Part shown: positions 1 to 8,449 of the stretch, in pieces
How the letters are laid out: each line of letters starts with the position of its first letter
How positions within the stretch are numbered: position 1 is the first letter of the stretch
From: Devosia lacusdianchii
GTDB lineage: Bacteria > Pseudomonadota > Alphaproteobacteria > Rhizobiales > Devosiaceae
Assembly (NCBI RefSeq): GCF_022429625.1
Contig: NZ_CP092483.1
Span: forward strand, 3,534,001-3,598,000
Length of the DNA: 64,000 nucleotides
Reading direction: 5' to 3'
Program-made: the position numbers and the translations under genes
Notes under the pieces: generated by a model
What the model was told of the DNA's origin: nothing
Database searches by the model: none
The model's input: the letters and a program-made list of their open reading frames with translations, nothing else

Positions 1-136
1 GTGCGATCGCGACCTTCTCGTACAACAGCTCGATATTCTCGCGCTCATTGTAGCTCGGCACGATAACGGCGAGCTGCGGCGGATGAAAGGTGACGTTCTG
101 TTCGACCAGCGGAAGCGTCGTTGATCCGATCGACAT
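1..136 (-). CDS. Glycosyltransferase family 2 (polyprenyl-phosphate mannosyltransferase-like), N-terminal fragment
   Basis: Only the first 45 codons are in the window; the gene continues past the left edge. The reverse strand opens with ATG at 136 and reads through a run containing LAVIVPSYNERENIELLY, the first beta strand and nucleotide-sugar-binding start of GT-A fold family 2 enzymes of the dolichol/polyprenyl-phosphate mannosyl- or glucosyltransferase kind. Such enzymes load a sugar from a nucleotide donor onto a lipid carrier on the cytoplasmic face of the membrane. It is divergent from the multi-membrane-span glycosyltransferase at 309, which could use that lipid-linked sugar. Family is fairly sure; exact donor and acceptor cannot be told. 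Confidence 0.8.
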   Translation of the reverse strand, partial: MSIGSTTLPLVEQNVTFHPPQLAVIVPSYNERENIELLYEKVAIA

Positions 137-308
137 GGGTTTTCACACCTGTTCTTGCTTTTTTCGGGCGGATTTCCCGCTAGTTCCTTAAAAGCACGAA
201 GCAGCAGTTCTGGTTGCAGCAATTCTGCCATGGCAGCCTTGCATTTGTTGCAAGTGCTATCGGTGGGCTGATGTGGCACTTGACGCGATCTATTGAAACG
301 GAGGCGCC

Positions 309-1463
309 GTGTTTCAGGCCAGCAGTGATCCACGCGAGGATCGAGCCACACTATTCGTACTGCTGCTGCCGCTCGCCTTTGCTCTTCTGGGCACGCTGAT
401 CCGCTTCCTCGCCTTCCGCTATCAGCTCCCGGATATCCCCTTCACCAACTACTTCCAGTCGCTCTGCCGCTGGGATTGCGGCTGGTATGTCCGCATGGCC
501 GAAACGGGCTATGACCCGTTCCCGGTTCCCAACCGCACCAATGCCGGCAACTGGGCTTTCTTCCCGTTCTACCCCATGCTGGTCGGCGTCATCACCAAGC
601 TGGTGCCGCTGCCGACCATCGTCACCGCCAGCCTCGTCTCGATCGCCACCGCCTATGCCGCCGTGATCGCCGCCTGGCCGCTGCTCGGCCGCAGCCGCAA
701 AGCCTATATCCTCTACGCCGCCTTCATGCTGTCGGGTCCGGTATCGATCTATTTCACCACCTTCTTTACTGAGGTGATGTTCGTCCTGCTGACCACGCTG
801 GTTTTCCGTTTCCTCGGCCGCTCCAACTATCTCGGCGCCGCCGCCGCGACAGCTCTGCTCTCGGCCACCCGCATCGTTGGCGTCTTTGCCTCGCTCTCCA
901 TCGGCGTGCAGGCCCTGATGGACTATCGCCGCAACAGAGGCACCTGGCGCGGCGTTATCGGTGGTCTTCTTGGCCAGCCCAGGCTCGTGCTCGCCATCTT
1001 CATCGCCCCGCTCGGTCTCTTCGCCTATATGGCGTTCCTCCATTACTGGATCGGGGACGGCCTGGCCTTCAGCCATGTGCAGCGCGCCTGGGGCCGCCAG
1101 ATCGCCAACCCGATACTTTACCTGTGGCAGGGCCTCAACGCCTGGCCCGATGACGAACGCTGGCTCACCCCCTCGCAAATCCTGGCCCTCGCCGCGACTG
1201 CCGGCATTGTGTTGACCGGCATCCTCGCCTGGCGCCGGCAATGGCCAGCCGCGGTCTTCGCGCTGCTCTGCATCTTCATCCCGCTGTCAGCCGGCCTAGC
1301 CTCCATGCTGCGTTTCATGTCCGGCATGGCCCCGCTGACCATCACGGCCATGACCATTCTCGGCCGTAACCGCATCATCTTCATGCTGAGCCTCGCCGCT
1401 TTGCTCGCCGGCGCCTGGTTCGCCACTCTGGCCTGGTTGGGAGGCAATGTTGCGCTTGTCTGA
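309..1463 (+). CDS. PIG-V-like integral membrane mannosyltransferase
   Basis: A 384-residue polytopic membrane protein. The N-terminal part has a first membrane segment, then WDCGWYVRMAETGYD and NWAFFPFYPML, which match the signature region of the PIG-V/Mannosyl_trans2 family (GT-C fold, lipid-linked mannose donor). About eight more hydrophobic segments follow. The start is GTG at 309, with GGAGG at 300-304 ahead of it. The downstream gene overlaps it by 17 bases, and a family 2 enzyme that could make the lipid-linked donor lies divergently upstream, so an envelope glycosylation role is inferred. Bacterial members of this family are mostly uncharacterised. Confidence 0.75.
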   Translation: MFQASSDPREDRATLFVLLLPLAFALLGTLIRFLAFRYQLPDIPFTNYFQSLCRWDCGWYVRMAETGYDPFPVPNRTNAGNWAFFPFYPMLVGVITKLVPLPTIVTASLVSIATAYAAVIAAWPLLGRSRKAYILYAAFMLSGPVSIYFTTFFTEVMFVLLTTLVFRFLGRSNYLGAAAATALLSATRIVGVFASLSIGVQALMDYRRNRGTWRGVIGGLLGQPRLVLAIFIAPLGLFAYMAFLHYWIGDGLAFSHVQRAWGRQIANPILYLWQGLNAWPDDERWLTPSQILALAATAGIVLTGILAWRRQWPAAVFALLCIFIPLSAGLASMLRFMSGMAPLTITAMTILGRNRIIFMLSLAALLAGAWFATLAWLGGNVALV

Positions 1464-2052
1464 TCGCCACCCCGCCGCCCTAGGCGCTTATGCGTTGGCC
1501 GCCCTCCTCGCCCTTATCGAGCTTGGCGTGCTCTGGCAGACGCTGCACCCACGCGTCTCCGACGACTACCGCGCCTATTACATCGACCGCACCACCACCT
1601 GCCTGCCCCAACCCGTCACCGGCGCCTACACGCTCGGCACCGAGCTCGACTTCCGCTCCGGCGGGCCCGACACCAGGGAACTGCGCCCCTGCGGCTGGGA
1701 GGGTCCGGCCGGCGACGGCACGCATTCGATCGGCGAGGCCTCCCGCCTGCGCTTCGCCGTCGATAGCCCGCAAAATCTCGTGCTGACCCTCGACCTCACC
1801 GCCACCACCCTCGACGGACCGCCCGAGCATCGCGTCGAGATCAGCGCTGGCGGTGCAAAGATCGGCGAAGCCCTGGTCACATCAGACCGGACCGACCGTT
1901 TCACCGTCGCCATTCCCGCCAGCGCCGTCATCGACGGCTTCGTCGATATCCTCTTCGACTATCCCGACGCCATCGCCCCGCGCCCCGGCATCGCCAACAA
2001 CTACTGGCGCTCGATCAAGCTCATCTCCGCGAGCCTCTCGCCTCAGACATAA
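1447..2052 (+). CDS. Hypothetical membrane-anchored protein, partner of PIG-V-like transferase
   Basis: A 201-residue protein that I do not recognise. Residues about 14-33 form one hydrophobic segment, and the rest looks like an extracytoplasmic beta-rich domain with two cysteines (in TTCLPQP and LRPCGWEG) that could pair. The start ATG at 1447 lies inside the end of the upstream transferase (17-base overlap), which implies translational coupling and a shared role. Its stop overlaps the 3' end of the convergent Lrp gene by 10 bases, so no terminator separates the two. Confidence 0.6.
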   Translation: MLRLSDRHPAALGAYALAALLALIELGVLWQTLHPRVSDDYRAYYIDRTTTCLPQPVTGAYTLGTELDFRSGGPDTRELRPCGWEGPAGDGTHSIGEASRLRFAVDSPQNLVLTLDLTATTLDGPPEHRVEISAGGAKIGEALVTSDRTDRFTVAIPASAVIDGFVDILFDYPDAIAPRPGIANNYWRSIKLISASLSPQT

Positions 2053-2534
2053 TTGGTCGGTACGCCCGTCGACAGCTTCACCGTCTCCATCGAGATATAG
2101 GCCGACATGTCGAACAGCTCGACCCGGCCAACAAGCTGGCGATAGATCACGTCGTAATGCTCCACATTGGGCAGCACGAGCTTGAGAATGTAGTCGAAAT
2201 TGCCCGTCAGCCGGTGCACCTCGACGATCTCGGGGATGGTACTCACCGCCGCATGGAACTGCTCGAGCCAACTCGCCTCATGCTTGCCGGTGCGCACGAT
2301 GACGAAAACCGTGGTCGGCAGGTTGAGCTTCTTGCGGTCGAGCATCGCCACGCTGCGCGCGAAATAGCCTTCCTCGCGGAGCCGCGTAATCCGCCGCGAG
2401 CAGGCCGACGCCGATAGCGCCACCGCCTCGGCAATATCGGTCACAGCCATTTCGGCATTGGCCTGCAGCAGGTCGAGTATCTTGCGGTCGCGATCATCCA
2501 ACATGCCCGATTCATGCATGATTTCGCGATCCAT
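2043..2534 (-). CDS. Lrp/AsnC family transcriptional regulator
   Basis: Residues about 11-60 ([19 protein letters not shown], then [18 protein letters not shown]) form the AsnC-type helix-turn-helix, and the C-terminal half (from [10 protein letters not shown], with [11 protein letters not shown]) is the RAM ligand-binding fold. I place the start at ATG 2534, with AGGA six bases upstream; an in-frame TTG at 2552 is possible. The family senses amino acids and usually acts as octamers. The gene is divergent from the aspartate/glutamate racemase at 2662 with 127 bp between them, so that gene is its likeliest target. No clear palindrome was spotted there. Confidence 0.88.
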   Translation of the reverse strand: MDREIMHESGMLDDRDRKILDLLQANAEMAVTDIAEAVALSASACSRRITRLREEGYFARSVAMLDRKKLNLPTTVFVIVRTGKHEASWLEQFHAAVSTIPEIVEVHRLTGNFDYILKLVLPNVEHYDVIYRQLVGRVELFDMSAYISMETVKLSTGVPTNYV

Positions 2535-2661
2535 CGCAATCCTGCGGCGCAATCCCGCTCCCCAGCGCCGTCGGGTTGCACAAGGAACACCTCACCCAAG
2601 CAATTTCGCATCCTGCTTGCAGCAAACCTCAAGCATGCTGGTGGCAATACGGGAGAACATC

Positions 2662-3372
2662 ATGAAGACCATTGGCCTCATCGGCGGCATGAGCTGGGAA
2701 TCCACGGCGGTCTATTACCGCCTCATCAACGAGGCGGTGCGCCAGCAGCGCGGCGGGCTTCATTCCGCCGAGATCGCCATGCGCTCCCTCGATTTCACTC
2801 GCGTCGTCGAGCTGCAGAAGGCTGGCCGCTGGGACGATGCCGGCACACTGCTCGGCGAAGCCGGCGCCGGTCTCGCCCGCTCCGGCGCCGCCTGCGTCCT
2901 CATCTGCACCAATACCATGCACCTGGTTTCCGAACCGGTCGCGGCCATGTCCGGTGTACCGCTGATCGATATCATCGACGAAACCGCCAAGGCGCTACGT
3001 GCCGATGGCCGCCGCCGCCCGCTGCTGCTCGCCACCCGCTACACCATGGAGCACGGCTTCTATGCCGAGCGCATGAAGCGCCACGGCATAGAGGTTGTCG
3101 TCCCCGAGACCGACGATCGCGGCACGGTGCATGACGTGATCTTCAACGAACTCTGCCAGGGCAAGGTGCACGACGCCTCCCGCGCCCGCTACCTCGCCAT
3201 TATCGAGGCCGCTCGCGCTCGCGGCATCGACTCCGTCATCCTGGGTTGCACCGAAATCTCCCTGCTAGTCGACCCAGCCGCCCTCCCCCTCCCGGGCTAC
3301 GACTCAACCGCCATCCACGCCGACGCCGCCGTGCGCTTCGCCCTGGCGGACGAGTTGGAACGCGCCGCCTGA
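2662..3372 (+). CDS. Aspartate/glutamate racemase family protein
   Basis: A 236-residue cofactor-independent racemase of the Asp/Glu/hydantoin family, close to the usual 230. The two catalytic cysteines are visible: Cys82 in ICTNTMH and Cys196 in ILGCTEIS. The N-terminus MKTIGLIGGMSWEST is the typical YgeA/RacX-like opening. I chose ATG 2662 because of GGGAGAA just upstream and the family alignment; a longer frame exists but has no homologous extension. Members racemise L- and D-aspartate, glutamate or other amino acids. The neighbouring Lrp regulator fits an amino-acid substrate. Substrate unknown. Confidence 0.88.
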   Translation: MKTIGLIGGMSWESTAVYYRLINEAVRQQRGGLHSAEIAMRSLDFTRVVELQKAGRWDDAGTLLGEAGAGLARSGAACVLICTNTMHLVSEPVAAMSGVPLIDIIDETAKALRADGRRRPLLLATRYTMEHGFYAERMKRHGIEVVVPETDDRGTVHDVIFNELCQGKVHDASRARYLAIIEAARARGIDSVILGCTEISLLVDPAALPLPGYDSTAIHADAAVRFALADELERAA

Positions 3373-3373
3373 T

Positions 3374-4144
3374 ATGTGCCGCTTCCTCGCTTACACGGGC
3401 GAGCCAGTCTTCCTCGATACCTTGCTGATCGAACCGGCTTCCTCGCTGGTCAGCCAGTCGCTGGCGGCCCGCGAGGCCAAGACCGTCGTCAATGGCGACG
3501 GCTGCGGCGTCGGCTGGTATGGCGCCCGGACCGAACCGGGCATCTATCGCGGCACCCTACCCGCCTGGTCCGATGCCAACCTGGCCTCGCTCTGCCACCA
3601 GGTGGTGGCGCCGATGTTCCTGGCCCATGTCCGCTCGGCGACATCAGGCGAAGTCTCGATGGCCAATTGCCACCCCTTCGCCGCCGGCCGGCATCTGTTC
3701 ATGCATAATGGCCAGATCGGCGGCTATGACCGCATCCGCCGCTCGGTCGAGGCCATGATCCCCGACGATCTCTATGCCCGCCGGCGCGGCAATGGCGATA
3801 GCGAAGCCATCTTCCTTGCCGCCCTCGGCCACGGCCTCAACACCGATCCGATCACCGCTCTCGCCCGCACGCTGGCTGTCTGCCAGCGCATCATGGCCGC
3901 CAACGGTATCAGCCTGGCGCTTCGCTTCACCGCCATCCTGGCCGATGGCGAGCGCCTGCTAGCCATCCGCTGGGCCAGCGACGACCATCCGCCCTCCCTC
4001 TATTGGCGACGCTTGGAAGGCGGCATTGCCATCGCCTCCGAGCCCTTCGGGGAAACCGGCGATACCTGGCAGACCGTGCCGCCGGGCAGCGCCATGATCG
4101 CCGCCGGCGACCAGGCCTCGTTCAGCGATTTCGCCGCCGCATAG
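3374..4144 (+). CDS. Class II glutamine amidotransferase (YafJ-like)
   Basis: A 256-residue Ntn-hydrolase. After removal of Met1 the nucleophile Cys2 (MCRFLAYTGEP) becomes N-terminal; GDGCGVGWYG, HVRSAT, NCHPFA and MHNGQIGGY are the glutamine-binding and oxyanion motifs of the GATase_4/YafJ group. There is no synthetase domain, so it is a stand-alone amidase, related to the yeast Dug3 gamma-glutamyl amidotransferase. It starts one base after the racemase stop and is almost surely co-transcribed with it. Activity on glutamine or gamma-glutamyl compounds is inferred. Confidence 0.88.
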   Translation: MCRFLAYTGEPVFLDTLLIEPASSLVSQSLAAREAKTVVNGDGCGVGWYGARTEPGIYRGTLPAWSDANLASLCHQVVAPMFLAHVRSATSGEVSMANCHPFAAGRHLFMHNGQIGGYDRIRRSVEAMIPDDLYARRRGNGDSEAIFLAALGHGLNTDPITALARTLAVCQRIMAANGISLALRFTAILADGERLLAIRWASDDHPPSLYWRRLEGGIAIASEPFGETGDTWQTVPPGSAMIAAGDQASFSDFAAA

Positions 4145-4242
4145 ACACGAAGCGCGGCCTTTGAACCGATAGTGGCGAGCGCCGCTAAGACATTATCAAA
4201 GATCTCAGGGCTTTCTGGCGTGATCAGCAGAGGCCGCAGCCC

Positions 4243-4470
4243 ATGACCATTTCCAGCATTGCCATCGGCGCCAGAGGCATGCACCGCGCCGCCGACCGCC
4301 TCGAAGCCAGCGCCAGCCGCGTGGCTCGTATCGGCACCGGTCTCGGCGATACCGACCTGGCCAGCGAGATGGTCGACATCAAGATGGCCGAAACCGACTT
4401 CAAGGCCTCCGCGCAGGTCGTCCGCGCCGCCAACAACATGGCCGGCGCCGTTCTCGATATCCTGGCGTAG
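4243..4470 (+). CDS. Small protein resembling the C-terminus of flagellar rod/hook proteins
   Basis: A 75-residue protein. The second half (DLASEMVDIKMAETDFKAS then VVRAANNMAGAVLDIL) has the heptad pattern seen at the C-terminal helix of FlgC/FlgE/FlgG-type axial proteins. The N-terminal half (ISSIAIGARGMHRAADRLEASASRVAR) also resembles a rod-protein N-terminal helix, so the protein looks like the two terminal helices joined without the middle domain. There is no flagellar gene nearby. It is a likely real gene with a GAGG-type ribosome site; export or assembly function is unproven. Confidence 0.6.
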   Translation: MTISSIAIGARGMHRAADRLEASASRVARIGTGLGDTDLASEMVDIKMAETDFKASAQVVRAANNMAGAVLDILA

Positions 4471-4659
4471 AGCGCGTCGCCTCGTATCTGATTGGGCAGT
4501 AGACCTCATGGTGCGCTTGTAAACCACGAGGTCCTGGCACCATCGCCCGATCAAACACGACACCCTTCAACCCGGCGGCACATAGCACAACGCCCTCGGC
4601 GTCGAACCCAAGGGCGCTGCGTCGTCAATGCCAATCCCCGCCTTCGCGGGAAAGCTGCC

Positions 4660-4920
4660 TCAGTCTTCCGGCGGCGCCGCGACCATGCCCAGCGCGCTCA
4701 TATAGAGTTCGAGCAGGGCTTCCTGCTCCATGCGCTCATTGGCGTCCTGCTTGCGGATCGCCACGATCTTGCGCAGGATCTTGGTGTCGAAGCCGTTGCC
4801 CTTGGCCTCGGCATAGATTTCCTTGATGTCAGCGGCGATCGCCGCCTTTTCTTCTTCCATGCGCTCGATGCGCTCGATAAAGGCCCGGAGCTGGTCCTGG
4901 GCTACGCTGTCTTCGGCCAT
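4660..4920 (-). CDS. gapR: GapR, DUF2312 nucleoid-associated protein
   Basis: An 86-residue, highly charged, mostly helical protein with the DUF2312 pattern: [17 protein letters not shown], then [23 protein letters not shown]. In Caulobacter, GapR binds AT-rich, overtwisted DNA ahead of replication and transcription forks and helps topoisomerases. The gene is monocistronic on the minus strand. A nested inverted repeat lies just upstream of its start (separate entry) and could fold in the 5' leader. Confidence 0.93.
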   Translation of the reverse strand: MAEDSVAQDQLRAFIERIERMEEEKAAIAADIKEIYAEAKGNGFDTKILRKIVAIRKQDANERMEQEALLELYMSALGMVAAPPED

Positions 4921-4946
4921 GGGGTATCCTCGTCGGGTATGTTGAG

Positions 4947-5063
4947 ATTCACGTCAGGGCCAGTCGAAAACGGCGGCTTCCGAGAACCGGAGCGGAGCGT
5001 ACATGAGTACGTGAGCACCGGAAGCGCAGGAAGCTGCCATTTGCAGGCCGCCATCACGTGAAT
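4947..5063 (-). promoter_or_regulatory. Nested inverted repeats; candidate structured 5' leader of gapR
   Basis: Four concentric complementary pairs are visible: ATTCACGT 4947-4954 with ACGTGAAT 5056-5063; GGCGGC 4972-4977 with GCCGCC 5047-5052; GCTTCC 4976-4981 with GGAAGC 5029-5034; and a tight hairpin CGTAC (4998-5002), loop ATGA, GTACG (5007-5011). Read on the minus strand this would be a branched leader ending 27 bases before the gapR start. It could also be a free small RNA or a dispersed repeat. No T-run follows it. The rest of the 315-base gap between gapR and 5236 shows nothing clear. Confidence 0.45.
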
Positions 5064-5235
5064 GTCGACATGCCCTCAGATCAAGCGCTGCTTGAACCGT
5101 ACTCCGGCGGCAGGTTCAACCCCTTTGTGGCCCAATCCACATCCGCTTGGCCGGCATACCCGCAATTCGGTCAAATCGCGCCATTAGCCATTGACCTTGG
5201 GGGCACCATGGGCTCAAAGAAGGCACGTTTTCCCG

Positions 5236-5802
5236 ATGAAATCCGGCTCGCTTTTGTACGCTTCCCGTCTAGGCCTGACCCTGATTGGCGCGATTGGCGT
5301 CGGCCTGGCTTTTGCCAGCCCGGCAAAGGCTGATCTACGTATCTGCAATGAGACCGCCAACCTGGTTTCGGTGGCCCTCGGCTATCGCGCCGAGCGCGGC
5401 TGGATGAGCGAGGGCTGGTGGCAGGCCCCTCCGGGCGATTGCCGCGTGCTTTACCAGGGCGATCTTGAGCGTCGCTTCTATTACATCTTCGCGGTGGATG
5501 ATATCGGCGGCGGTGCATGGGACGGCTCGGTCTTCATGTGCACGCGTGACGAAACCTTCACAATATTCGGGGTTGAGGATTGCCTCGCCCGGGGCTATGA
5601 GCGCACCGGCTTCTTCGAAATCGATACCCAGAACCGCACGGACTGGACTCTGCAACTGACCGAGGACACCAACGGCCCCGCCGTGGTTGGACCGGATGCC
5701 GGCGAAGACCTCGAAGACCCGACATTTCTTGTCGACCCTGACGATGTGACGACCGACGCGCCGCAGGACGACATAAGTACGCAAGAAACGGACACGCAAT
5801 GA
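5236..5802 (+). CDS. DUF1036 secreted/periplasmic protein
   Basis: A 188-residue protein with a signal peptide (hydrophobic run RLGLTLIGAIGVGLAFA, predicted cleavage after Ala32 in SPAKA-D). The mature part LRICNETANLVSVALGY...GWMSEGWWQAPPGDC is the DUF1036 domain, with conserved cysteines in RICNE, GDCR, FMCTR and EDCL that could form two disulfides in the periplasm. I chose ATG 5236 because it starts the signal peptide; an upstream in-frame start adds 15 unlikely residues. The acidic C-terminal tail is low-complexity. The stop overlaps the pyruvate kinase start by 4 bases, an order common in this bacterial group. Function unknown. Confidence 0.8.
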   Translation: MKSGSLLYASRLGLTLIGAIGVGLAFASPAKADLRICNETANLVSVALGYRAERGWMSEGWWQAPPGDCRVLYQGDLERRFYYIFAVDDIGGGAWDGSVFMCTRDETFTIFGVEDCLARGYERTGFFEIDTQNRTDWTLQLTEDTNGPAVVGPDAGEDLEDPTFLVDPDDVTTDAPQDDISTQETDTQ

Positions 5803-7238
5803 GACGCATGAGACGCGCAAAGATCATCGCCACCCTCGGGCCCGCGAGCCACGAAGAGAAGATGATCGAGGAACTGGCCAAGGCCGGCGCGGACGTGTTC
5901 CGCATCAACATGAGCCATGCCAGCCACGACCTGATGCGTCAGACGGTGGAACGCATACGTAATGTCGAAAAGCGGCTCAATCATCCTTTGGGCGTACTCG
6001 TCGACCTGCAGGGCCCCAAGCTGCGCGTGTGGAAGTTCGCCGAAGGCTCGGTGAACCTGGTCGCCGGCCAGAAGTTTACGCTCGACAGCGTCAAGGACGA
6101 CAACGGCAATGCCGAGCGCGTCTACCTGCCCCACCCCGAGATCATCGAGAGCGTGTCGGTCGGTGACCGCCTGCTGCTCGACGACGGCAAGCTGGCGCTC
6201 AAGGCCACCAAGGTCGGCAATGGCGCCATCGAGACCGAGGTCATCTATGGCGGCAAGCTCAGCGACAAGAAGGGCGTCTCCCTTCCCGATACGCTGCTGC
6301 CCACCGGCGCCCTGACCGAGAAGGATCATGCCGACCTGCTCGCTGGCCTCGCCGCCGATGCCGACTGGATCGCGCTCAGCTTCGTGCAGCGTCCCGAAGA
6401 CATTATCGACGTGCGCAAGATCGTGCAGGGTCGCGCCGGCGTCATGGCCAAGATCGAAAAGCCTCAGGCCATCGATCGCCTCGAAGAAATCATCAAGCTC
6501 TGCGACGCCATCATGGTGGCTCGCGGCGATCTTGGCGTCGAGCTGCCACTCGAAACCGTGCCGGGCCTGCAGAAGCGCATGATCCGCATGGCCCGCCGTT
6601 ACGGCAAGCCGGTGGTCGTCGCCACCCAGATGCTGGAATCGATGATCACGGCTCCAGTCCCGACCCGCGCCGAAGTCTCGGACGTGTCGATCGCCGTGTT
6701 CGAAGGCGCCGACGCCATCATGCTCTCGGCCGAGTCCGCCTCGGGCCAGTACCCGGTCGAAGCCGTCTCCACCATGAACAAGGTAGCCGTGGCCGTCGAG
6801 GGTGACGCCAATTATCGCGGCATCATCCGCGCGGCCCAGACCGAGCCGGAGGCCACCGCCGCCGACGCCATCTCGGCCGCCACGCGCCAGGTCGCCGAAA
6901 CCCTCGATCTGGCCGCCATCGTCACCTACACCGCCTCAGGCTCCACCGGCATCCGCGCCGCCCGCGAACGGCCCAGCAAGCCCATCATCGTGCTCTCGCC
7001 CAATATGCGCACTATCCGCCGCATGTCGGTGGTCTGGGGCGTCCATTGCGTGCAGACCGAAGACGCCGTGTCGCTCGAGGACATGGTCGATCGCGCCTGC
7101 GTCATCGCCTATCAGGAAGGCTTTGCCCGCCCCGGCGACCGCATCGCCATCACAGCCGGCATCCCCTTGGGCACCCCGGGTGCCACCAACATGCTCCGCA
7201 TCGCCTTCGTCCGCCAGGACGGCGCCGGCTCGAGCTGA
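5799..7238 (+). CDS. pyk: Pyruvate kinase
   Basis: A 479-residue enzyme catalysing the last step of glycolysis, phosphoenolpyruvate + ADP to pyruvate + ATP. Landmarks: RRAKIIATLGPAS near the start, FRINMSHAS at about 34-42, a B domain at about 70-165, the signature around catalytic Lys218 (VMAKIEKPQAI), MVARGDLGVELP (239-250) for divalent metal binding, and VVATQMLESM. The C-terminal allosteric domain is complete. An alternative start is Met4. It overlaps the DUF1036 gene by 4 bases and is followed by a strong terminator at 7265-7289. Confidence 0.97.
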   Translation: MRRMRRAKIIATLGPASHEEKMIEELAKAGADVFRINMSHASHDLMRQTVERIRNVEKRLNHPLGVLVDLQGPKLRVWKFAEGSVNLVAGQKFTLDSVKDDNGNAERVYLPHPEIIESVSVGDRLLLDDGKLALKATKVGNGAIETEVIYGGKLSDKKGVSLPDTLLPTGALTEKDHADLLAGLAADADWIALSFVQRPEDIIDVRKIVQGRAGVMAKIEKPQAIDRLEEIIKLCDAIMVARGDLGVELPLETVPGLQKRMIRMARRYGKPVVVATQMLESMITAPVPTRAEVSDVSIAVFEGADAIMLSAESASGQYPVEAVSTMNKVAVAVEGDANYRGIIRAAQTEPEATAADAISAATRQVAETLDLAAIVTYTASGSTGIRAARERPSKPIIVLSPNMRTIRRMSVVWGVHCVQTEDAVSLEDMVDRACVIAYQEGFARPGDRIAITAGIPLGTPGATNMLRIAFVRQDGAGSS

Positions 7239-7264
7239 ACCTCGGCACGATCTCTGTAATGAAA

Positions 7265-7289
7265 AAGGCCCCGACACGTTCGGGGCCTT
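7265..7289 (+). terminator. Rho-independent terminator of pyk
   Basis: Perfect 10-bp stem AAGGCCCCGA / TCGGGGCCTT with a 5-base loop, 26 bases after the pyruvate kinase stop. The flanking A-run and T-run would let it work in both directions, but the minus-strand gene beyond it ends at 7354, so it may also end that transcript. Confidence 0.85.
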
Positions 7290-7353
7290 TCCGTTGAGCA
7301 GGCCGGTACTTTCCGACCCCATTTCCGCTGTTCAATTTACGAAATCGAATTCC

Positions 7354-8334
7354 CTAAAGCTGCCTTGGCGTGCATTCGCCATCATAAACTTTTGCCAGTG
7401 TGCCAACGATACTCGCCATTTCAGCTCGAAGCTCGGGCGGCCCGACTACCTCGGCGTCCTTGCCAAAGCGCAATATCTCCATGGCGGCGTGCGCCATAGA
7501 ACCTACTGACACGGATACCTGCCTCCAGCCTCTTGCGTCGGCTTCTTCCGAAATTACAGCCCCATTACGGACAAAGGGAGGTAGAAGCTCCTCCATCATA
7601 TCCAAAGCCCAAGGCGAAAGACGAATGTCCGCTCGGTTCGGATGAAGGTCCACTTCGTATCGCCGGATGCTCTCTACCCAATATGCTTCAAGGTCGAAGT
7701 TCTTCGGATACTCAAAGCGTTCATCGAGTACCGCCATCTGGCTGATCCGAGAAACGCGGAAGGTGCGAATTTCTTTGTGCGTTTGGACGACTAGATACCA
7801 AGCGCCGCCTTTCAGGACGATGCCAAGAGGTTCGACTCGCCGTTCCTTTTCCGTCGTCCGGCTTTGGTAGCGCATATGTATCGGACGCTGATTCCACACG
7901 GCGTCGGCAATCGCTGGTAGATGGTCCAGGGTTTCGGGTTCGGCGAACCAAGCCGGCGCATCGAAGTGGAAGCGCGCTTTCATCGCGCCGGCGCGCATAG
8001 CTTCCGGTAACGCAGCCAAGAGCTTTGCACGCGCGCTTGCCGCTACAGCGCCCATACCAAGGTCAGCAGCTTGCCGCGCGAGGCCGGCCAGAAATAGTGC
8101 CTCGGCCTCTCTTGAGGATAGGCCGTTCAGGCGAACGCGATAGCCATCGAGCAACCGATAACCTCCCCTGCTGCCTTGCACGCTGTAGATCGGGATGCCT
8201 GCGGCGCTAAGGGCATCTACATCCCGATAGATCGTCCGCACCGAAACCTCGCATTCGTTGGCGAGCGCCTCGGCGGAAACCTGTCCCTTCGCTTGCAGCG
8301 TGGTCAGGATGGATAGAAGTCGGCTTGCTCTCAT
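7354..8334 (-). CDS. YafY-type transcriptional regulator (HTH_11 + WYL domain)
   Basis: A 326-residue regulator. Residues about 1-60 (ASRLLSILTTLQAKGQVSAE then CEVSVRTIYRDVDALSAAG) form a DeoR/HTH_11 winged helix; a WYL domain lies at about 135-220 (PLGIVLKGGAWYLVVQ) and a WCX-like C-terminal extension follows. WYL domains bind ligands or nucleic acid. ATG 8334 is preferred; an in-frame TTG at 8352 would run into the palindrome at 8352-8372, which argues against it. It is divergent from the secreted RidA-like gene at 8450, its probable target. Confidence 0.88.
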   Translation of the reverse strand: MRASRLLSILTTLQAKGQVSAEALANECEVSVRTIYRDVDALSAAGIPIYSVQGSRGGYRLLDGYRVRLNGLSSREAEALFLAGLARQAADLGMGAVAASARAKLLAALPEAMRAGAMKARFHFDAPAWFAEPETLDHLPAIADAVWNQRPIHMRYQSRTTEKERRVEPLGIVLKGGAWYLVVQTHKEIRTFRVSRISQMAVLDERFEYPKNFDLEAYWVESIRRYEVDLHPNRADIRLSPWALDMMEELLPPFVRNGAVISEEADARGWRQVSVSVGSMAHAAMEILRFGKDAEVVGPPELRAEMASIVGTLAKVYDGECTPRQL

Positions 8335-8351
8335 GCGAAAGGCATAAACCA

Positions 8352-8372
8352 ACCTGACACAGAGTGACAGGT
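8352..8372. promoter_or_regulatory. 21-bp near-perfect palindrome, candidate operator of the YafY regulator
   Basis: Arms ACCTGACAC and GTGACAGGT flank a 3-base centre and pair at 8 of 9 positions. It lies 17 bases upstream of the regulator start and 77 bases before the divergent gene, where an autoregulating repressor would bind. Related CTGACA-type sites are typical for YafY/WYL regulators with divergent targets, as far as I know; binding here is inferred. Confidence 0.6.
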
Positions 8373-8449
8373 ATGGCCGCGTAAAGTGTCGGTGTTAATC
8401 ATGGCGGACAACACGCCGTTGCCCGCCGACTCTGAGGGACTGAAAAATT

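Noticed and set aside
4492..5061. 189-codon open frame across the gapR gene and its leader
   Set aside because: It is antisense to gapR with no domain and covers the inverted repeats.
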